A stretch of 64,000 bases of DNA, taken from the NCBI GenBank assembly GCA_943369525.1, contig CALRNL020000011.1, positions 31,919 through 95,918 on the forward strand, written 5' to 3'. The position numbers and the translations under genes are program-made. Each line of letters opens with the position of its first letter. Position 1 is the first letter of the stretch. The stretch comes from BAIKAL-G1 sp943369525 (GTDB lineage Bacteria; Cyanobacteriota; Cyanobacteriia; PCC-6307; Cyanobiaceae). This document shows positions 51,903 through 64,000 of the stretch, in pieces. The notes under the pieces are model-generated. The model did not search any database and was not told where the DNA came from. It saw only the letters and a program-made list of their open reading frames with translations.

Positions 51903-53468
51903 TCAGGCCACCCAGCGCAGGGGCCAGGGCTGGCGCAGGTAGCGGCGGCCGGCGGGCTTGAGCCAGAGCCGCTGGCTGCCGTCATCGCTTTCGCTGAGGA
52001 GGTCCTCCTGCACCAGGCGCCGCACCAGCCAGCGCCAACGCTCCTCCCCCTCGCCTTCGGCCCCGGCCAACTCCTCCCCCAGGCTGCGCAGCACCACTCC
52101 GCTGCGCTGCTCCAGGCTGGCCAGCAGCCGCGACACCAGGGCCGACCAGTCCTCCAGGGGCGGGGTGCCCAGGCAGCGATCGCAGCGACCACAGGGGGGG
52201 ACCAGTTCACCCACCACCAGCAGCAGGGCCTGCTCGCGGCAGCCGTCGCCCTCGGCCACGGCCTCCATGCGCCGCAGCTTTTGCTGGGCCAGCTCCAGCC
52301 GCAGGGCCTCGGGCCCCAGGCGCTCCGCCGGCGAAAGGTCACCCCACTGGGGGCCGCCGGAGCGGATCGCCCAGCCCAGGGAGGTGCGGTCCTCCGGGTC
52401 AAAGAGCACCAGGCAGCGGGCCGGCAGGCCATCGCGACCGGCCCGGCCCGATTCCTGCAGGTAGCCCTCGGCGCTGGCGGGCAGGTCCAGGTGCAACACC
52501 AGGCCCACATCGGGCCGGTCCACCCCCATGCCGAAGGCCACCGTGGCCACCAACACCGGCGCCGGATGGTCCTGGAAATGGGCCAGGGCCAGGCTGCGGC
52601 TCTCCGGATCCATGCCAGCGTGATAGGCGATCGCCTCGATGCCGGCCCCGGCCAGGCGGCCCGCCCAGCTCTCCACCGAGCGGCGGGTGCGGGCGTAGAT
52701 CAACACCGCCCCCCGGGCCTCGGCCAGGGCCGCCAGCACCTCCGGCAGGGGATCGGCCGGCCGGCGCCGCATGGCGTAGGCGAGGTTGTCGCGCCGGGCC
52801 GAATGCACCTGGAAGAGGGGCCGGCGCAACTGCAACATGCGGATCAGGTCGGCCCGCACCCGCGGCGCCGCCGTGGCACTGAGGGCCACCAAGGGCACCC
52901 CCGGACAAAGGCGGCGCAGCTCGCCAAGGCGGCGGTAATGGGGGCGGAAATCATGGCCCCAGGCACTGATGCAATGGGCCTCATCCACGGCCAGCCCCAC
53001 CAGGTGCCCCTGGTCCTGGATCTCCTCCAGCAAGCGACGGGTCGCCTCCCCCTGCAGGCGTTCGGGGGCCAAATAGAGCAGGCGCAGCCGGTTCTCCCGT
53101 AAGCGCCCCAGCAGCTGGCGGCGACTGGCCGGATCGAGGCCGCCGTGGAGACAGGCCGCCTGGATGCCGCGGCGCTGCAGGTGCAACACCTGGTCCTCCA
53201 TCAGGGCCACCAGGGGTGACACCACCAGCATCAACCCCTGGCGCACCAGGGCCGGCAGCTGATAGCAAAGCGACTTGCCGGCGCCGGTGGGCAACACCGC
53301 CAGGCAATCGCGCCCCTGCAGCAGGGCTTCCACCACGGCCCGTTGCCCCGGCCGGAACTCCGTCCAGCCGAAATGGCGCTCCAGGGCCTGGAGCAGGGGA
53401 TCGATCTGGTTGGGCTCGGCGGGCTTGTGTAAGCCCTCCTGGCGCGGAGCCGACGGCAGCAACTCCAC
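51903..53468 (-). CDS. recQ: RecQ-family ATP-dependent DNA helicase
   Basis: A 521-residue helicase. Motif 0 is FGWTEFRPGQR. Motif I is LPTGAGKSLCYQ with GAGKS at 62-66. Motif II is AVDEAHCISAWGHDFRP. Motif VI is QESGRAGRDG. The zinc-binding segment has the four cysteines (GCREQALLL, then CGRCDRC). A winged-helix-like end follows, but no HRDC domain. This is shorter than E. coli RecQ. It should unwind recombination and stalled-fork structures. Start ATG at 53468. Confidence 0.94.
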   Translation of the reverse strand: MELLPSAPRQEGLHKPAEPNQIDPLLQALERHFGWTEFRPGQRAVVEALLQGRDCLAVLPTGAGKSLCYQLPALVRQGLMLVVSPLVALMEDQVLHLQRRGIQAACLHGGLDPASRRQLLGRLRENRLRLLYLAPERLQGEATRRLLEEIQDQGHLVGLAVDEAHCISAWGHDFRPHYRRLGELRRLCPGVPLVALSATAAPRVRADLIRMLQLRRPLFQVHSARRDNLAYAMRRRPADPLPEVLAALAEARGAVLIYARTRRSVESWAGRLAGAGIEAIAYHAGMDPESRSLALAHFQDHPAPVLVATVAFGMGVDRPDVGLVLHLDLPASAEGYLQESGRAGRDGLPARCLVLFDPEDRTSLGWAIRSGGPQWGDLSPAERLGPEALRLELAQQKLRRMEAVAEGDGCREQALLLVVGELVPPCGRCDRCLGTPPLEDWSALVSRLLASLEQRSGVVLRSLGEELAGAEGEGEERWRWLVRRLVQEDLLSESDDGSQRLWLKPAGRRYLRQPWPLRWVA

Positions 53469-53496
53469 GATCCCCCACCCCTAGAGAGATCCGACC

Positions 53497-54558
53497 CTAG
53501 CCGGCACTAAATGTGGTGGGGAGGGGCGGCGCTTCCAATTGGTCTGGCGCCTCCTCGACAATCTGCAGCCGCAGGCGCTTGCCCCCGGCCAGCTCGCCCA
53601 GGGACACCCGCATGGTGCTGCCGCTCAGGCTTTGCAAGGCATGGAGCAACTCCCGCAGGTGGGGCGTGCTGCTGCCGCTCTCCACCCAGAGCCGCTCCTG
53701 CAGGCCGCCCAGGCGGCGCCAGCTGGTGTGCAGCTTGAGCACTGCGCTTTCCAGCTGCTGGGCCTGCCCCACCGCATCGGCCAGCAGGCCGAGGGCATCG
53801 AGGCGCTGGGCCTCCTGCATCGCCTTCTCCAGGTTGAGCTCACCCTGTTGAAAGGCCCGCACCGCCAGACCCGCCTCGGCCGCCTTGCTCAGCCAGCGGG
53901 CCGTGGAGGTCACGTCCTTGACCCGTTCCAGTTCCGGTTCTTCCCGCAGCACCCGCCGCAGGTCCTCCTGTTGCTGCTCCGGCAACTTGGAGAGCTCCCT
54001 CACCAGGGGCGCCACCGCCTTCGAGGGCAGCAGGTTGTCGGCCGTGCGCTGGCGGATCTCCTCGGGCAGCAGGGGGCTGGTGGCGGAGGTGAAGTCGTCG
54101 GTGAGGCGCCGCACCGACTTGCGGGTGATCTGCTCACCGCCATTGGCGGCCTCACTGATCAGCAGTTGAACCTCCGGGTCAGCCTGGGCCGTTTCCATGA
54201 AGGCCCGCTTCGAGAATTGGTTCACGCTTTCGGCATCGAGGGGCCCCTGCTCCACCAGGCTCTCGGCCGATTCGGCCAGCTGGATCAGGCCATAGGCGCG
54301 GGTCTTGCTGATCTCCTGCTCGCGCAACCACTGCAGAAACCCGGTGCCCCGGCCCTCGCCGCCGCGGCGCTCGCGATCGCGCACGGCCTTCAGGATGCGG
54401 CCCCGCCAGATCTCGGTCTGTAGGTCGAAGCGGTCGCAGATGGCCCAGGCCTCCTCGATCCGGGCCAGGAATTCCATCGAGCTGATGTCATCCCGCTCGG
54501 GATCGGGCAACTCCAGGTTGAGGCCAGGGGCCTCGTTCAAGCCAGGGGCCTCGGTCAC
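53497..54558 (-). CDS. Conserved picocyanobacterial protein of unknown function, 353 residues
   Basis: I do not recognise a named family. After an acidic, Pro-rich N-terminus it is almost wholly helical. A segment MEFLARIEEAWAICDRFDLQ and then FLQWLREQEISKTRAYGLIQ has the look of a DNA-binding or DUF3102-like domain. The middle part is charged coiled helix (KLPEQQQEDLRRVLREE). The C-terminus forms a small beta-rich end (MRVSLGELAGGKRLRLQIVE). No membrane segment. It is transcribed toward recQ, 28 bases away, so a shared transcript is likely. Confidence 0.7.
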   Translation of the reverse strand: MTEAPGLNEAPGLNLELPDPERDDISSMEFLARIEEAWAICDRFDLQTEIWRGRILKAVRDRERRGGEGRGTGFLQWLREQEISKTRAYGLIQLAESAESLVEQGPLDAESVNQFSKRAFMETAQADPEVQLLISEAANGGEQITRKSVRRLTDDFTSATSPLLPEEIRQRTADNLLPSKAVAPLVRELSKLPEQQQEDLRRVLREEPELERVKDVTSTARWLSKAAEAGLAVRAFQQGELNLEKAMQEAQRLDALGLLADAVGQAQQLESAVLKLHTSWRRLGGLQERLWVESGSSTPHLRELLHALQSLSGSTMRVSLGELAGGKRLRLQIVEEAPDQLEAPPLPTTFSAG

Positions 54559-54800
54559 GGATCGGCTCAGGCAGGCGCTTCGATCGTGCCATGCAGCTCA
54601 GCCGCCACCGGCCGGGTCTAGATGGTGCGGCCAGACCAAGCCAACCGCCCCCCCAGCCTCTCCCCCAGCCGTAAAAAACCCCCACCGGGCCGCCTGGAGC
54701 CCGTCCCATGTCCCGGCCAGCGACATTGTGTGACGGCCCCAGGGCAAGCCAGCCCAGCCCAGGTAAGTTCACCAGGCAGCTCCATTCACTCAGCGCAGCG

Positions 54801-55010
54801 ATGGCCATCTCCCGCGGCGACAAGGTGCGCATCATGCGTCCTGAGTCCTACTGGTTCAACGAAGTCGGCACCGTCGCCACGGTCGACACCTCCGGCATCC
54901 GCTACCCCGTGGTGGTCCGCTTCGAGAAGGTCAACTACAACGGCTATAGCGGCTCCGAAGGCGGCATCAACACCAACAACTTCGCCGAAAGCGAGCTGGT
55001 CAAGGCCTGA
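54801..55010 (+). CDS. psaE: Photosystem I reaction centre subunit IV (PsaE)
   Basis: A 69-residue stromal subunit of photosystem I that helps dock ferredoxin and supports cyclic electron flow. The sequence AISRGDKVRIMRPESYWFNE, then GTVATVDTSGIRYPVVVRFEKVNY (quoted by cores), is the typical SH3-like PsaE. ATG at 54801 starts it precisely. A strong terminator follows 53 bases after the stop. The psaE-mutM order is common in picocyanobacteria. Confidence 0.98.
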   Translation: MAISRGDKVRIMRPESYWFNEVGTVATVDTSGIRYPVVVRFEKVNYNGYSGSEGGINTNNFAESELVKA

Positions 55011-55063
55011 TCCGGCCAGGCCACTCCTAGGCAACGGCCTGGGGGTTAGCCGCCTGCCTCCCC

Positions 55064-55093
55064 AGCCCTGGTCCCCAGCGGACCAGGGCTTTG
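55064..55093 (+). terminator. Rho-independent terminator after psaE
   Basis: AGCCCTGGTCC pairs perfectly with GGACCAGGGCT, an 11-base-pair stem with a CCAGC loop, followed by TTTG. The U tract is short but the stem is strong. Confidence 0.82.
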
Positions 55094-55128
55094 CCATGGC
55101 AACCTGAGCCCCTGCCGGCATTCCAACC

Positions 55129-56034
55129 TTGCCTGAACTGCCGGAGGTGGAAACGGTGCGCCGGGGCCTGGAGCGCCAGACCCTGGGCTTGGAGATCGCC
55201 CGGGTGGAGGTGTTACGGGCCCGGGCGGTGGCCGCACCAGCTGAGCCTGCCGCCTTTTGCCAGGCCCTGCAGGGCAGCAAGTTGGTGGGCTGGCGGCGGC
55301 GCGGCAAGTATCTGGTGGCCAGCCTCACCCGCCCAGGGCCGGGCGGCCCAGCGGACGCTGGCCACTGGGGGGTGCACCTGCGGATGACCGGCCAGTTCCT
55401 CTGGCTCGACAATCTCCAGGAGCCCTGTCGCCACACCCGGGTGCGACTTTGGAACGCGTCCGGCGCCGAATTGCGCTTTGTGGACACCCGCAGCTTCGGA
55501 CAGATGTGGTTTGTGCCGCCGGGCACGCCGGTGGAGACGGTGATCACCGGCCTGCAGAAGCTGGGGCCCGAGCCCTTCAGCGAGGCCTTCAACGCCGCCT
55601 ACCTCAAGGCCAAGCTGGCCGGCTCAATCCGGCCGATCAAGAACGCCCTACTGGACCAGGCCCTGGTGGCAGGCTGCGGCAACATCTATGCCGATGAATC
55701 CCTCTACGTTGCGGGCATCCGCCCCCAAACCCGCAGCGGCAGCCTCAGCCTCCAGCAGCTCGAAGCCCTGCGCCATGCCCTAGTGATGGTGCTGGAGCAG
55801 AGCATCGGCGCCGGCGGCACCACCTTCAGCGATTTTCGCGACCTCACCGGCACCAATGGCAACTACGGCCAGGCCGCCTGGGTGTACCGGCGCGCCGGCC
55901 AGCCCTGCCGCCACTGCGGCACCCCGATCGAACGGGAACGGCTCGGCGGCCGCAGCAGCCACTGGTGCCCCAGCTGCCAGCACTCAATCCCTGACCCAGA
56001 ACGCCTGCTCAGTTCAGGCCCGCAGCTGGGTTAG
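55129..56034 (+). CDS. mutM: Formamidopyrimidine-DNA glycosylase
   Basis: A 301-residue base-excision repair enzyme that removes 8-oxoguanine. A TTG start gives MPELPEVETVRRGL, with the catalytic Pro2 and Glu3. The helix-two-turn-helix includes LDQALVAGCGNIYADESLY. The C-terminal zinc finger has CRHCG and CPSCQ with the expected spacing. It lies 35 bases after the psaE terminator. In a photosynthetic cell it counters oxidative DNA damage. Confidence 0.96.
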   Translation: MPELPEVETVRRGLERQTLGLEIARVEVLRARAVAAPAEPAAFCQALQGSKLVGWRRRGKYLVASLTRPGPGGPADAGHWGVHLRMTGQFLWLDNLQEPCRHTRVRLWNASGAELRFVDTRSFGQMWFVPPGTPVETVITGLQKLGPEPFSEAFNAAYLKAKLAGSIRPIKNALLDQALVAGCGNIYADESLYVAGIRPQTRSGSLSLQQLEALRHALVMVLEQSIGAGGTTFSDFRDLTGTNGNYGQAAWVYRRAGQPCRHCGTPIERERLGGRSSHWCPSCQHSIPDPERLLSSGPQLG

Positions 56035-56190
56035 GGGGGGCTGGGCGGCTGGATTGGGTGACTTGGCTGAGTTGAAGCCTGGAGAGACTCCCCTCTGCTG
56101 ACCATTTCTGCCGGTGGGGTCCGTATTCCGATGCAGCCGCTCCGTCCCCCTGGTGATGGCAGCTGCGCCAGGGGGCGCTTGCGTGGTTCG

Positions 56191-56910
56191 ATGGAGCGGA
56201 TCCCCGCTAGCCCCCCCGCCGCGATGGCCCTGGCCGACGAGCTCACCGCTGCCATGGCGGCCATCCATGCCCGGGGCTGGTGTGACGGCACCGGCGGCAA
56301 TTTCAGCTGCGTGCGGCAACGGGATCCCTTGCAACTGTTGATGGCCCCCAGCGGCGTTGACAAGGGCCAGGTGCAACCGGCCGAGCTGATCGTGGTCGAT
56401 GCCGCCGGCCAGGTGCTGGAGGGCACGGGCAAGGCCAGCGCCGAAACGGCCCTGCACCTGGAAATCGTGGGCCGCTGCGGTGCTGGCGCCGTGCTCCACA
56501 CCCATTCCCAGGCCGGCACCCTGCTGTCCCGCCGGGCCCTGGCAGATCCAGGGCGCCCTGCGCTGGGACAGGACCCGGCCCGTTGCGATGGCGTTGTGCG
56601 CGTGGAAGGGCTGGAGATGCTCAAGGGCCTTGAAGGCATCAGCACCCATGCCACCAGCATCGAGATTCCCGTGCTGGCCAACGACCAGAACCTGCCGCGC
56701 CTGAGCCAACGGGCAGGCCCGCTCCTAAATGAAGCCCCCCAAGGCCTGCTGATCGCCGGCCATGGCCTCTATGCCTGGGGCCCAACCCTCAGCCAGGCCA
56801 TCCGGCATCTGGAAATCCTGGAATTCCTATTGGAACAATCCTGGCGCCAGCTGCTGCTCGACGCCCTCATGGCCCGTCCTGAGCCAGGGCAACCGATCTC
56901 CCATGGTTGA
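56191..56910 (+). CDS. mtnB: Methylthioribulose-1-phosphate dehydratase
   Basis: A 239-residue class II aldolase-like enzyme of methionine salvage. The core begins AIHARGWCDGTGGNFSCV. The zinc site includes VLHTHSQAGTLLSRR, and the later AGHGLYAWG holds another ligand. ATG at 56191 is used; Met at 56224 is also possible. The stop overlaps the mtnC start (ATGGTTGA), so the two are coupled. Confidence 0.94.
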   Translation: MERIPASPPAAMALADELTAAMAAIHARGWCDGTGGNFSCVRQRDPLQLLMAPSGVDKGQVQPAELIVVDAAGQVLEGTGKASAETALHLEIVGRCGAGAVLHTHSQAGTLLSRRALADPGRPALGQDPARCDGVVRVEGLEMLKGLEGISTHATSIEIPVLANDQNLPRLSQRAGPLLNEAPQGLLIAGHGLYAWGPTLSQAIRHLEILEFLLEQSWRQLLLDALMARPEPGQPISHG

Positions 56911-57679
56911 GCCCGTGATTCGTTGCATCCTGCTTGACATTGAGGGCACCACCTGCCCGGTGAGTTTCGTGGCGTCAGTGCTCTTTCCCTACGCCCGGGA
57001 ACGCCTCGCCAGCTATCTAGAGACCAACCAGGGGGATCCCGAGGTGCAGACGCTCCTTGCCGCTACGCAAGCCGCCTTTGGCGCCGATCCCAACCCGGAG
57101 GTGCAAGCCCTGCGCCAAGGCTTCCCCATCCCAGGCATCCAGCCCGCCGGCCAGCAGCAGCTCCCTGCAGGAGAAACCCAATCCCCCCTAGTGGCCTACC
57201 TGCAGTGGTTGATTGATCACGACATCAAATTCCCAGCCCTCAAAGAGTTGCAGGGGCGCATCTGGGCCTCGGGCTACGCAAGCGGCGATCTGGTTGCCCC
57301 CCTCTTCGACGATGTGGCGCCAACCTTGCAGCGCTGGCACCGGGACGGCTACCAGCTTGCGGTTTATTCCTCCGGTTCCGTAGCCGCCCAACAACTGCTC
57401 TACCGCCACAGCCAAAACGGCAACCTGGAGGAGCTATTCAGCCACTGGTTTGATACGCGGATCGGCCCAAAACAAGCGGCCGATAGCTACAGCGCCATCG
57501 CCGCAGCCCTCCAGCTAGAACCAGCTGAGATCCTCTTTGTTAGTGATGCCCTAGCCGAGATTGAAGCAGCCCACAGGATCGGCATAGCCGTGAATTTCAG
57601 TGATCGGGAAGGGAATCCTGGCCGGGCCCCTGGTCCCTTTAACGCCATTCAGTCCCTAGTCGAAATCAAATTGCCCTAA
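56903..57679 (+). CDS. mtnC: Enolase-phosphatase MtnC
   Basis: A 258-residue HAD-family enzyme that enolises and dephosphorylates the diketone to acireductone, the substrate of MtnD at 43.3 kb. The HAD motif I is LLDIEGTTCPVSFV; motif II is AVYSSGSVAAQQLL; the later DTRIGPKQAADSY and LFVSDALAEIEAA complete it. GC content is somewhat lower than neighbours toward the end. The gene ends 133 bases before a bidirectional terminator. Confidence 0.94.
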   Translation: MVEPVIRCILLDIEGTTCPVSFVASVLFPYARERLASYLETNQGDPEVQTLLAATQAAFGADPNPEVQALRQGFPIPGIQPAGQQQLPAGETQSPLVAYLQWLIDHDIKFPALKELQGRIWASGYASGDLVAPLFDDVAPTLQRWHRDGYQLAVYSSGSVAAQQLLYRHSQNGNLEELFSHWFDTRIGPKQAADSYSAIAAALQLEPAEILFVSDALAEIEAAHRIGIAVNFSDREGNPGRAPGPFNAIQSLVEIKLP

Positions 57680-57812
57680 ACGACAGGCCCCATCGCCAAG
57701 CCAGCTCACCCAGCTTGCAACCATCCCAGCGATGGCGATTCGGCCGAGCCTGCCGGGCCATCACCGGCCACCGGAAAGCTCATCTAGCCACCTCAAAAAA
57801 TCCCCAACAAAA

Positions 57813-57836
57813 AAGCCACCCCTGCGGGTGGCTTTT
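57813..57836. terminator. Bidirectional terminator between mtnC and the rRNA operon
   Basis: AAGCCACCC pairs with GGGTGGCTT around CTGC. On the plus strand it is followed by TT; on the minus strand by TTTTTTG. It should end mtnBC transcription from the left and the rRNA operon from the right, the minus direction being stronger. Confidence 0.9.
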
Positions 57837-57888
57837 CGGGCAGCGCCAACCTCTCGGTTGGCCACTAAGGTTTGGAGCAAAAGTTTTA

Positions 57889-58005
57889 CCTGGCATCGAG
57901 CTATTTTTGCAGGGGGCTACCCCCCAACTATCGTCGCCGCTGCTGCGTTTCACAACCGAGTTCGAGATGGATCGGTGTGGTTCCACAGCGCCATGGACAC
58001 CAGGA
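57889..58005 (-). rRNA. rrf: 5S ribosomal RNA
   Basis: The 117-base minus-strand sequence begins TCCTGGTGTCCATGGCG and ends GCTCGATGCCAGG, with pairing ends as in cyanobacterial 5S. The internal segment CGATCCATCTCGAACTCGG is diagnostic. Confidence 0.96.
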
Positions 58006-58164
58006 TAGAAATCAACTCAAGCCTTTCGGCATGCTTTAATTTCGCTTTTGCCCTCAGGTGAACCCTGAGAACTGCATAGGAAATGGCAGCAAGCTCCCGG
58101 TGGTCAATTCAACCAGCCGGTAGCCTGTTGCAGTCTGGAAATCAAGCGATGTAGAGCCAAGTGT
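58006..58164 (-). other. 23S-5S spacer carrying the 3' strand of the 23S processing stem
   Basis: Bases 58072-58083 and 58133-58147 are complementary in RNA to the ITS just before 23S (61280-61306): CTGCATAGGAAA and GTCTGGAAAT. Together they form the long stem that loops out 23S rRNA for RNase III. Confidence 0.75.
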
Positions 58165-61041
<2,877 letters not shown>

Positions 61042-61496
61042 AATTTAAACTCCCAGTTCTTCAGGTTGTTGAAACCTATTTTCGGACCTTCACCTGGCTC
61101 TTACCCGTGGGGGCAATCGCTGGTTTGAATGGCCCAATCAAACTCCCGTGCCCTCGGCAGGCTTGGAAGAAAACTGAAAGCTCTCGGCTCTTACAATCAT
61201 AGAATTTTCCCAGCTAGTCAGCTTTAAGCAACATGCTTGCGCATCTTGCTTCAGCTTTCTATCTGGACATCCATGAGATGCTTTATTTCCAGACTTTCCT
61301 ATGCAGTTGTCAAGGTTCTGCTAAACATCCAACCCAAGCTTTCACTCGGGCCAGGAGTCCAGCGTCCTTTCAAGTTCAAAGCTAACAAGTAAAACCCTTG
61401 CGCTTTGCTAAAATGAAAAGAAGCTAGAATCTCTAGCAAACTAACGTCTCGATCACAACTTACCCAGACACCTCCTATTTCAGGGAGGTTCGTCAG
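61042..61496 (-). other. Internal transcribed spacer, tRNA-Ala to 23S
   Basis: No gene. On the minus strand it holds a boxA antitermination motif, GAACCTTGACAA (61307-61318). Immediately after is the 5' strand of the 23S processing stem (61280-61306). Confidence 0.8.
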
Positions 61497-61569
61497 TGGA
61501 GGTTAGCGGACTCGAACCGCTGACATCCTGCTTGCAAAGCAGGCGCTCTACCAACTGAGCTAAACCCCC
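61497..61569 (-). tRNA. tRNA-Ala (UGC anticodon)
   Basis: Minus-strand cloverleaf: GGGGGTT pairs with AACCTCC (one G-U). The anticodon stem CCTGC/GCAGG encloses TTTGCAA, anticodon TGC. Located in the 16S-23S spacer as expected. Confidence 0.98.
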
Positions 61570-61604
61570 AGTCATGACGTCCTGCCTGCTGGGCAGGCGG
61601 TGAA

Positions 61605-61678
<74 letters not shown>

Positions 61679-61965
61679 AGGAGTCTGTCTTTTAGTTCGC
61701 ATGCCCTTTGATTTGGTCATTTATTAACCTGCCGTTTCCATTGCTGGATTCAACTTGCTATCTCACAACCAGATCAAAACAACACACTCCCCATGGGGTG
61801 TGACCTAGACAAAGTTTAGGAACTGATGGCAGAATCTTAAACAACGTCGCCTTTAACAGCTAGCTTTTAAGTCCTACCCTGAGGTACCGATCGACCTTCG
61901 AGATGACAGGATTTCGGTCTAGCATTAAAGTAGCCAGACATCAAAATCAGTTGTTGTCTCCCTGT
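61679..61965 (-). other. ITS between 16S and tRNA-Ile, with the 16S processing stem
   Basis: No gene. Bases 61812-61826 (AAGTTTAGGAACTGA on the plus strand) are exactly complementary to 63909-63923 in the leader. Paired in the precursor, these loop out 16S rRNA for RNase III cleavage. Confidence 0.8.
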
Positions 61966-63450
<1,485 letters not shown>

Positions 63451-64000
63451 ATCTTCAAGTCCTATTAACCGCTCTATCAATCAAGCAAGGTTCGTAAACC
63501 ATCACTTCATCAACAAAACTCGCTTGCGCATGTCGCAACTTGAATCGCCCTCACCCACTAAAATTGCACTGGCGTACAAAATCGCAGTTGGAGCCTCCTT
63601 CCTCTGACAGAAGGGTTCTTAAGAGTGCACTCGATTCATCTTGGTATCAACAACCATCTCTGGCTATCTCCTCAACATTCCCTCAAGTAACTTTCCAGGA
63701 TCTCAGATCCGGTCGCAATTCAACCCATCGCAGCCTTTCATCTGTTCCACCTCGTGAGAAGGTTTCCTAGACAACCGCAACAGATCTCAATTGCTTGTTT
63801 CTTTTGACGGGACCTCACACCTCTGCTGCTATTCCGTCACGATCTCAAGGCTGGGTGACCCCCATCAAGTGGGTCGCTTCAGACCAAGACCATGACGCAG
63901 CAAAAGCGTCAGTTCCTAAACTTTTTTAGTTGTCCAGGTGCGCCCTTCCAAAACTCTTAAAGCCAATCTCTCAGCTTCTCGGGTTTCCTTCAGGCTGCGG
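63451..64000 (-). other. rRNA operon leader
   Basis: Transcribed leader of the 16S gene. It contains the 5' strand of the 16S processing stem at 63909-63923, about 460 bases before mature 16S. The promoter must therefore lie above about 63930 or beyond the window edge; I could not identify it. No gene is seen; short open frames here lack family sequence. Confidence 0.6.

Noticed and set aside
58072..58083. A boxA-type antitermination motif in the wrong orientation in the 23S-5S spacer
   Set aside because: The sequence is the reverse complement of the ITS before 23S and is explained as the 3' strand of the 23S processing stem.

Overview
The window looks like a GC-rich picocyanobacterial chromosome (Cyanobium / Synechococcus type). 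The evidence is psaE, a 47-residue high-light-inducible protein, pipX-pipY, sepF, type III glutamine synthetase (glnN), crtE, several cyanobacterial domain-of-unknown-function families (DUF3119, DUF3086, DUF1823, DUF4079) and a 16S-tRNA-Ile-tRNA-Ala-23S-5S operon. Names rest on motif and family recall; no database search was possible.

Layout. 1-1.5 kb: type 2 NADH dehydrogenase. 1.5-9.2 kb: a type I restriction-modification operon, hsdR-vapB-vapC-hsdM-hsdS, with a VapBC toxin-antitoxin pair inside it and a decayed second vapC at its left edge. 9.2-16.6 kb: a conserved small protein, glnN, glycogen phosphorylase, a frameshifted RluA-type pseudouridine synthase, a SemiSWEET-like transporter and hli. 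16.7-24.3 kb: a PaO/TIC55-like Rieske oxygenase, a 7TM-HD phosphohydrolase, and an overlapping run folD-crtE-PAP2-helicase. 24.3-25.1 kb: an AT-rich spacer with decayed reading frames. 25.1-29 kb: a sulfide/persulfide detoxification cluster (ArsR regulator, persulfide dioxygenase-rhodanese, membrane rhodanese, TauE exporter, an OsmC-like fragment, DUF302).

29.3-34.2 kb: tRNA-Gly, a GPH sugar transporter, then MlaE permease-DUF3119-DUF3086-plsY, which probably concerns envelope lipids. 34.2-39.3 kb (minus strand): proC, sepF, pipY, pipX, ecfT, der, a cell-division and nitrogen-control neighbourhood. 39.5-45 kb: DUF1823, dusB, DUF4079, cobI, mtnD, miaE, aroQ. 45.0-47.6 kb: tRNA-Tyr and tRNA-Thr followed by a lower-GC patch with a LuxR-type regulator and a broken MNT/HEPN toxin-antitoxin pair. 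47.6-57.7 kb: an oxygenase, aldehyde dehydrogenase, a LysM protein, recQ, a conserved protein, psaE, mutM, mtnB and mtnC. 57.8-64 kb: a bidirectional terminator and the complete rRNA operon on the minus strand, with both RNase III processing stems readable.

Recurring themes. Several genes are broken in ways that can be reconstructed (vapC remnant, rluA, HEPN, DUF302, OsmC fragment). Several spacers carry 12-14 bp tandem repeats. The most unusual arrangement is the VapBC pair translationally coupled into the hsd operon; the most coherent acquired pathway is the persulfide cluster.
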